NCBI GenBank assembly: GCA_038025085.1
Contig: CM076152.1
Coordinates: 33,235,501-33,299,500 of the forward strand
Source: Tetragonia tetragonoides
Lineage: Eukaryota; Streptophyta; Magnoliopsida; Caryophyllales; Aizoaceae
DNA: 64,000 nucleotides
Direction of reading: 5' to 3'
This document shows positions 58,020-64,000 of the stretch, piece after piece. The notes beneath the pieces were generated by a model. It saw nothing but the letters and a program-made list of their open reading frames with translations, was not told the DNA's origin and searched no databases. A program made the translations under genes and the position numbers. Position 1 is the first letter of the stretch, and each line of letters starts with the position of its first letter.

Positions 58020-59400
58020 TTACCTCAATTCTCTAATTGCAGAATCCTCTAGCTAAGATGTAGGCACTGTAATTTTTGGAGGTGGTAACCAATCCTCTTC
58101 ATAGTCAATGCAATTGCTAGCTCAGATGATCAACTTGCATTATTCGCGTTTGCTATGTCTTTGCTGATGAGCAAAGTTCAAGAAAGTGATCAAAATTAAA
58201 CCACACGAAAACATACACAAGATCAGAAACGAATGAAATTATACATTTCTCATGACTAAAACTAGGATAAGAGACCATACCAAACTGAACGACAGCTAAT
58301 TAGACTCGTTCACATGCATAAAAAGCAAATTCGTGACAATATCCTTTACAAGAACAAGGGCTTTAGGCCACAAATGTCTATCATCTAACGATCGAGTACA
58401 TATATATTGAGAGAGCCAAATCCGTCGGAGATTTCTCAAGATCAAAATCTAAACAAACAGCAAAACAGACGAATTTAATTGTCATGATATGTATCTACTT
58501 AACACTGATCAAATTTTCTTCCAAGAAACAAAATTTTCAGATTCAATGCCTATCCAAATAAATCTGAAAGATACTCATTTAATTGAAATCATTATCTAAT
58601 AATCAGCACTTGGCAGTCAAACTGATCAGTGTCTAAGATGTACTACTACTGTACAGATTTAGTTATGATCTGTGACATGCTCTACTAACATATACTAACA
58701 GAGTTCTACTGAGATATCTAAAATCCATAAACACATTATCAACCTAATGAAAATAAAGGACAGCAACCCAAGAAAATAAAGAAACCATTGTAATACCTAT
58801 ACGCGCTCCAAGAAACCAATGCGTTGAAGAAATGGCCTGATAGTGAACAAAGTAGCATCAAGATCTTCGTAAAAAAAAAGCATTAACAAACGCTGAGATA
58901 TCAACCAGAACCATCCATATAACTATAATTTCAGTCCAAATTCTCCAATTTTAGCAAAAAGAAAATTGGTAAATGGCAGTATAGATAATTTAAGAATTCA
59001 GTCACATTCAGATTCAAAAACTCATCAACTCAGCCTGAAGAGAGAGAAGGGGAGCAAGAAAGAAGAGGTCAGAGAAAACTTGTACATACAGATGATTCAA
59101 GGGGAGTTGGAAATTACTAGATTAAACCTGGCAAACAACAAAATCAATTGTAGAAACCTAAATCTTTGATAAATCAAACACTAATCTTAGCACACAACAA
59201 ATAAATAACAAAACGCTAAGTTTTACAAACCTAGATCTGAAATTGAGATGCTATGAGCAGCCATCAACAAAATTTTAGCAAAAATTGACAAAGTGAGAAA
59301 CAAACCTTAGTACTCGAAGGACAGTAGGTAGGAACTTCGATTGTTCCTAACTTCACTCTTTGTTGCTGTATCTTCATCGATTACCAAGATTGAGAAATTG
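58020..59400 (-). other. Exon-like sequence inside the CACTA element
   Basis: On the minus strand, a piece near 58135-58078 preceded by an AG reads ASNCIDYEEDWLPPPKITVPTS and stops. Another near 58900-58800 is bounded by ATATCTCAG and GTATAG|GTATTA. They look like decayed exons of a captured or element-borne transcript. I cannot name the source gene, and the frames are short. Confidence 0.35.
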
Positions 59401-59478
59401 CACTCGTTGATGGCGGTGTTTTTGACGGCGGTGTTTTTTGGTGGCTGCTACGAGGAAGAGAGAGAGTGTTTCATGGTA

Positions 59479-59483
<5 letters not shown>

Positions 59484-59526
<43 letters not shown>
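59484..59526. repeat. (GA)n microsatellite
   Basis: About 21 GA units inside the CACTA element. Confidence 0.95.
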
Positions 59527-59530
<4 letters not shown>

Positions 59531-59989
59531 CTGGTGTTGTTTCATGGTTGCTACAGAGAGAGAGAAGGTTGGGATTGAGTGAGGAAGCAAAGGGTGAAAG
59601 GAGTGGACGGGTTCTCTATTCAGATTTTAGGGGTTTGCAATTTGCCTTTCACGCGAATTCAATTTCCCCCTCCTTAGTCCTTCCATTTCCTTATGTGAAA
59701 GATCTGGGCGACAAAACAAAGAATTAGCCGCCCAAAACAGACTTTGGGCCACAAAAATAACGAATTTGTCGCCCAAACGCTCTTTTGGGCCACGAGATAT
59801 TTTCGTCGCTCAATACATGTTATGTGCGACAAAATTTGTTTTGCCGCCCCAATTTTTGGAATTTTGTCGCCCAATATCTTTTTTCTTGTAGTGGCTTGGA
59901 GGTTTTTCTGGTTGCCTATATATATAGGACATCTTAGTCTCTATTTTAATGGTTTGGAATTTAAGGTAAAACATGAAGTTGATAGTCTA

Positions 59990-60290
59990 CGACTTTAGTT
60001 CATTCGTAAGGGGAAACTGCGAATCTTATTCTTGAAGAGACAGTCTATAATGTCAGAGTTGTGCATTCATCAAGGCTATGGCAGGGTCTTCCGCAAGAGG
60101 CTGTGATATATAAAACAACGATAAAAAGAAAGTCGTTCAAAATTGTCAAATCTCAAGTGCTTGATAGTCTTTTCATTAGAATGTTTTCTGATTTTTTCGA
60201 TCCGTTGTTTATTTTTGCATTTGATGTCGTTTGTAGATGTCGTATGGCCTATTAATGTAATTTTTATGTTTCCTCAAAACAAAAAAAACA
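59990..60290 (+). mobile_element. Retroposon 3' fragment, same family as 61883-62415
   Basis: The stretch GTCTTCCGCAAGAGGCTGTG ... GTCGTATGGCCTATTAATG matches, in the same order, the last 250 or so bases of the minus-strand retroposon at 61883-62415. It ends in an A-rich tail (CCTCAAAACAAAAAAAAC). The left part diverges, and the CACTA insertion lies about 100 bp upstream. The coding source may be the C-terminus of a LINE RNase H region. Confidence 0.6.
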
Positions 60291-60319
60291 AATGAAAATC
60301 ACTTTAAACTCTAATGAAA

Positions 60320-60320
<1 letters not shown>

Positions 60321-60389
<69 letters not shown>
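60321..60389. repeat. (TTA)n microsatellite
   Basis: An uninterrupted run of about 23 units. Confidence 0.96.
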
Positions 60390-60390
<1 letters not shown>

Positions 60391-60812
60391 ATTTATATTT
60401 ATATTTATAATTATTATCGATCAATATAATGGAGCAAGAGCAATTCTATCAAGGAAATGCATTTGTAGATACATCTTTTTATGATCAAAGAGACCTTATA
60501 TGAATACAGTAGAACAACTATAAAATAAAGTACTAATACTAACTGCACGTTGCAGAAAGATAATTGTATTTTATTATTTCGATTGTCAGTACAAGAAATA
60601 GCTAATCAACTACACTACTATTACAATATATGAGATCATGGGAATTATTATCTGAACATTATTGCTATTTACTTATTATGAGTACAAAGAAAATGAAACA
60701 TATATATAGTAGCATATCATTTGGCTTGTAAAAAGTATTCCTCATAACATGTAGTAAAGCAGTATTTGATGTACTACTCATGTTAGTTTATTTATGACTT
60801 CAAAGTTCAAAA
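60390..60812 (-). other. 3' flank of the glycine-rich protein gene
   Basis: AT-rich; the part next to 60812 is the likely 3' UTR. No other feature was found. Confidence 0.5.
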
Positions 60813-61202
60813 TTAAGGTCGCCCACCACCAGGTCCACCACCAATTCGGCCACCACCACGGCCTACTCCACCTCCGCGGCCACTACCACTCCCGACGCCA
60901 CCACCACCACCTCCACCTTGTCCTCTACCACCAGCTCTCCCATGATCACCGGCCCAACCCTCTCCCTGGCCACTACCAGCACCATAGCCATAACCTCCAC
61001 TACGCCCTCCTCCACTACCACTACCACTACCTCCTCCACCACCTCCACCTCCACCGCCAACGCTAGGAAGTGGCGCCACTGGTGGAGGTGCAACACGCGG
61101 AGGAATCCGAGGAGCACCAAAAGTGGAAGTTATCAATACAAGAAAGGTTAAAGTGACTAGGAAAATGGGCATGGCACGGTCCATTTTGGAGAGTATGCAC
61201 AT
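60813..61202 (-). CDS. Glycine-rich secreted (cell-wall type) protein
   Basis: This intronless gene has ATG at 61202 (129 residues) or at the in-frame Met7 (61184). The latter gives the tighter signal peptide MDRAMPIFLVTLTFLVLITS and is my preferred start. After the cleavage region comes a Pro-rich patch (APRIPPRVAPPPVAPLPSV), then about 80 residues of Gly-rich sequence with GGGG runs and GSGSG, GGYGYG and GRGGGVGRGGG segments. The composition fits classic plant glycine-rich proteins exported to the wall. Lack of a Cys-rich tail, RNA-binding domain or oleosin segment leaves class I-like GRP as the simplest call. Long frames on the opposite strand here (Ser/Thr/His-rich) are mirror images of the Gly codons. 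Confidence 0.88.
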   Translation of the reverse strand: MCILSKMDRAMPIFLVTLTFLVLITSTFGAPRIPPRVAPPPVAPLPSVGGGGGGGGGGSGSGSGGGRSGGYGYGAGSGQGEGWAGDHGRAGGRGQGGGGGGGVGSGSGRGGGVGRGGGRIGGGPGGGRP

Positions 61203-61274
61203 TAGCTAATACAACTTGTAGCGTAGCACAATTGTATATTCTTAAGGCCTTAACTTAAGATTACCCTGTATGGC

Positions 61275-61282
61275 TATTTATA
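61275..61282 (-). promoter_or_regulatory. TATA box of the glycine-rich protein gene
   Basis: TATAAATA on the minus strand lies about 75-95 bp upstream of the ATG choices, predicting a leader of about 45-60 bases. Confidence 0.7.
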
Positions 61283-61867
61283 CACAGATTTATAAAGAGG
61301 TGTGTAACAAACATGAAATATTGAGTCAGCTATAATAAATTTTGGGGTCATACTTTAGGCGGCGCGCGGTCTCTTATGGATTTCAGTGGAGAATTTTTGT
61401 ATGCTTACGAATGCAATGTTTCAAGTACTATTGTGTTGTGCTGCCAACTAGCGGATATAGCAAAGTGTAAGGAGGTGAGCTTAGTACTCAGCATAACATT
61501 TTTGGGGTTAGGCAGTTGAGTTACGTCAAGTTGAACTGGGCTAAGCCCAGCCCATGCAAAGCTGCAAACAGGTCCAAGATCGGATAGGGCCGGGAAAAAT
61601 TGGACTGAGCTGAATCGGAATTCAGGAAATCTATGGACATAAGACCAGACCTGAAATATTCAGGTCTCAAACCAGTCGGACTTGGAAAACCCTGAATTGG
61701 ACCGGACCGGACCGGACCAGACCGATAAGAACCGACATTACTTTTATAAAAAAAATTGTCACAAATTTATGTCGATTTAAAAAACTATTATGTAATTCCT
61801 AACCCGACCCCTATAACAGTAACTCAATAAGCTTTCCGCCGATGGTGGGGTTTGGGAAAGTATACAT
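61283..61867. other. Gene-free stretch with a GGACC-type repeat
   Basis: The GRP upstream region is followed by G/C-richer DNA containing a tandem GGACC run (61699-61723). Similar words (CAGGTCC, AAGTCCGA, GGACCG) recur at 62560-62700 on the far side of the retroposon. This suggests an older element that was split by the insertion, but no clean ends were found. Confidence 0.45.
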
Positions 61868-61882
61868 GTATGTAATCTTACC

Positions 61883-62415
61883 TTTTTTTTTTAGGGGAAA
61901 ATAAATTCCATTAATTGAAAGCCATACGACACTTACAAGAAGGGTTGAATTCAACAAGAAATAGTAGATCTAAAACATCAAAATACATTCGAATGAAGAA
62001 GCTATGTAGCACTAGAGATTCAACAATTCCGACCGGCTTCCATTTAATCGCTGTTTTCCATATTACAGCCTCTTCGCGGAAGCCTCTGCTATAGCTTTGA
62101 ATGCTTCGATCCTACATAGTAGACCACCTCTTGATAGAATAGATCCACCAAAGCACCATACGAACGACAAAACGAAAAACTAACAATACTCTCAAAAAGT
62201 GAGAGACTGCCGAACCCAACGTATGGGACAAATAACCCTCACAAATGGAGAGAATGATATTATTTGCCATAATAAAACTAGATAATAGAACTAAACAATG
62301 AAACAAAAAGAATTGGGGCTTACCATTAGCAAAGAATTGCTAATGGCAGCCCCTGAACCAAAAGGGGGCTAGGGTTTTTTTAGAGGAAGGAGAGAGAGAA
62401 AAAAGGGGGGGTTAA
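61883..62415 (-). mobile_element. Short LINE-like retroposon with poly(A) and target duplication
   Basis: On the minus strand the element runs from TTAACCCCCCC (62415) through a CT-rich leader and AAACCCTAGCC to GTCGTATGGCTTTCAATTAATGG, ending in an A tail (61883-61892). The flanks GTATGTAATCTTACC (61868-61882) and GTACGTAACCTTACC (62416-62430) are a 15-bp duplication with two mismatches. No pol III boxes are seen and no long frame exists. A LINE-type leader joined to a LINE-type 3' end suggests an internally deleted LINE derivative. Confidence 0.78.
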
Positions 62416-62430
62416 GTACGTAACCTTACC

Positions 62431-63156
62431 TCTATCTAGTCGTTTTTGCAAATCTAGAATGTACTAAAGCATGTATCATTTAAAAAACTAAATATAAGTA
62501 AATAGTAATAAATTACATTATTAAATTATCAACTTAAAAAAAAATAATAAACTTTCTGGGTATCAAGTCCGAATAAGTCCAAACAAGTCTATTCAGATTT
62601 TAGTTCGGAACGGATTGAAAACCCGTAATTTAAAATTTGAAGGACCGAGAATCCACCAATTCCAACAGGTCCAGGTCAGGTGCGACCCAAAATTCAGATC
62701 TGGACCGTAACTTGTGCAGCCCAAAGCCCATGCACAACGTGGTCACTAAAATTTTTTATATGGATCAAAAACACGGGGGTATTCATGTCATTTGCGCACA
62801 TCAGATCATGATTACCATCACGCACAACCAGCCCAACCGCCCCGCCCCTACCCCCACCCCCTGCGCCATTCCACAACAATCCGCCACCCTAATCACGCCG
62901 GCGAAATTCATTGTTCTCCGGCGACATCGGAAGAGAGAGAACATGACAAGAGCTTGAATGACGGAGTGGACGGTCGGCAAAAATGTCCTCAATAAGCGTC
63001 GCGGAAGGAGAGAGAAAGATCGAGAGATGCTATCGCGAGCGGGCTCAACGCCGTCGTTTTTTTTTTCCGCCTGAGACTATCCACCTTGGCTGTTATTGTT
63101 TGAGTGTTGTTATTGTTTTCTCTCTCCTCCATTTTTGGGTTGTTAATGGAGTTTGA
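62431..63156. other. Gene-free stretch
   Basis: GC-richer DNA around 62820-63060 (CCCCGCCCCTACCCCC, GCGACATCGG, then CTCTCTCCTCC) resembles a promoter/leader, but no coding exon can be supported on either strand. Confidence 0.35.
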
Positions 63157-63218
63157 GTGATTGTTTAATTTGTGGGTAAGAATGAGGGTGATTGTTTAAT
63201 TTGTGGGTAAGAATGAGG
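63157..63218. repeat. 31-bp tandem duplication
   Basis: Two perfect or near-perfect copies of GTGATTGTTTAATTTGTGGG plus 11 bases, starting at 63157 and 63188. Confidence 0.85.
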
Positions 63219-63515
63219 GTGGTTAAATGGTAGTTAAGAAACGAGACGAGTGTGGCTGGGTGATGGAGGAGAGAGAGTGGTGGTGCTGTGTGTGGGAGGA
63301 AGTGGTTGTTACTTGTTAGGGTTTCCCATGGTTTTTGTTTATTTTGTTCCAGTGATGAAGGCTCTAGATGGCGATGGATTGATGATGATGGAGTTAGATG
63401 ATGATGTCATTCATTTTTTTTATTTTTTTTTTCATTGGACGGTTACACTTACACATGTTTTTTTTTCCAAAAAAGTAATTTTGTGATATTAATTATTCAT
63501 CAAAAAATAAATCAG

Positions 63516-64000
63516 TTAGTTCATAGGTTATATAATGTAATGTTGAATACAAATAGTGTAATTGTTCATATGTTATATAGATAATGTTTATTGAAAATGG
63601 TCTAATTGTTCATCGGTTATGAGTGTAATGTTCATTAAAAGTAGTCTAATTGTTTATTGGTTATATATGTAATGTTCATTAAAAATAATCTAATTGTTCA
63701 TAGGTCATATGCATAATGTTATTAAAAAATAGTCTAATTATTCATAGGTCATATACGTAATGTTCATAAAATATAGTCTAATTGTTCATTTGTCATATAC
63801 GTAATAATAAGTCTAATTGTTCATCGGTTATAAGTGCAATGTTCATTGATTATAAGTGCAATGTTCATTAAAGATATTTTAATTGTTTATAGGTGATATA
63901 TGTAATGTTCATTAAAAATAGTTTAATTGTTTATAGGTGATATATGTAATAGTAATCTAATTGTTCATAGGTCATGTGCGTAATGTTCCTAAAAAAATAG
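63516..64000. repeat. 44-bp AT-rich minisatellite
   Basis: Units beginning AATTGTTCATAGGT and containing GTAATGTTCATTAAAAATAG recur at 63560, 63604, 63648, 63692, 63736 and 63780, exactly 44 bp apart. The units after that are less regular. The array runs past the right edge. Confidence 0.9.

Larger units (their letters stand above)
57057..59893. mobile_element. Non-autonomous CACTA (En/Spm) transposon, complete
   Basis: The left end CACTATAAGAAAAAAGA and the right end, read inward, CACTACAAGAAAAAAGA are inverted repeats flanked by GCT at 57054-57056 and 59894-59896, the 3-bp duplication of CACTA elements. Both subterminal zones (57070-57390 and 59700-59880) are packed with TTGGGCGACGAA / TTTCGTCGCCCAA / TTTGGGCCAC motifs in both senses, the expected transposase-binding arrays. 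The 2.3-kb interior has no transposase. It contains intron/exon-like pieces on the minus strand and a GA microsatellite. Short frames in the subterminal zones are artefacts of the repeats. Confidence 0.93.

Noticed and set aside
59341..59727. 128-codon plus frame with an Arg/Glu run
   Set aside because: It is read through the GA microsatellite inside the CACTA element.
60794..61151. His-rich and Ser/Thr-rich plus frames of 77-90 codons
   Set aside because: Mirror readings of the glycine-rich protein gene on the other strand.
62637..62995. Plus and minus frames of 61-106 codons
   Set aside because: GC-rich low-complexity DNA gives open frames on both strands, with no domain or consistent start.
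63516..64000. Regularly spaced repeats as a possible CRISPR array
   Set aside because: Units are contiguous with no unique spacers, and the genome is a plant nuclear one.

Overview
This is a plant nuclear window, most likely from a eudicot. It is AT-rich and gene-poor, and dominated by transposable elements. Three host genes are clear (an LRR receptor kinase, a glycine-rich secreted protein and a self-incompatibility S-protein homologue). A fourth, multi-exon gene resembles the C1orf112/FIRRM-FLIP recombination-regulator family. Introns have GT-AG ends, and SINE, LINE, copia, hAT, CACTA, Stowaway and Tourist-type elements are all present. The species cannot be fixed from sequence alone. The abundance of repeats containing GAACTGAACT and GTCTCA/GGCCTCATACAAG motifs made me think of Caryophyllales, but that is only an impression.

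Layout. 1-3180: minus-strand LINE, with the start of its endonuclease ORF2 cut by the left edge and a DUF4283/zinc-knuckle ORF1 that carries a frameshift. 3181-20900: a long gene-free tract filled with small transposons. These include a hAT element with a TRIM-like LTR element nested inside it (6320-8156), a second hAT (9312-9843), several MITEs, a Stowaway and at least three SINEs. 21005-25714: plus-strand LRR-RLK gene with two coding exons. 25715-28240: Stowaway and another MITE. 28241-33565: a 5.3 kb minus-strand Ty1/copia element, complete at both ends (LTRs, 5-bp target duplication, PBS, PPT) but coding-dead. 33571-40637: no host gene; a CACTA terminus and a large MITE. 40638-41081: S-protein homologue gene. 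42868-43465: LINE 3' fragment. 44118-46219: cluster of Tourist-like MITEs, two of them facing each other. 48182-55171: the FLIP-like gene on the minus strand. 55339-60290: Tourist-like MITE, SINE and a complete non-autonomous CACTA element with its 3-bp target duplication. 60813-61202: glycine-rich protein gene. 61883-62415: short retroposon with target duplication. 63516-64000: a 44-bp minisatellite running off the right edge.

The host genes do not form a pathway: one is a membrane receptor kinase, one a small secreted cysteine-rich protein, one a probable nuclear meiotic/DNA-repair factor and one a cell-wall type protein. The main content is the transposon record. Nested insertions and exact target duplications let many boundaries be placed to the base. 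I found no CRISPR, operon, rRNA or functional tRNA gene. I saw no clearly new biochemical system; the best candidates for undescribed items are several non-autonomous element families, given in the findings.
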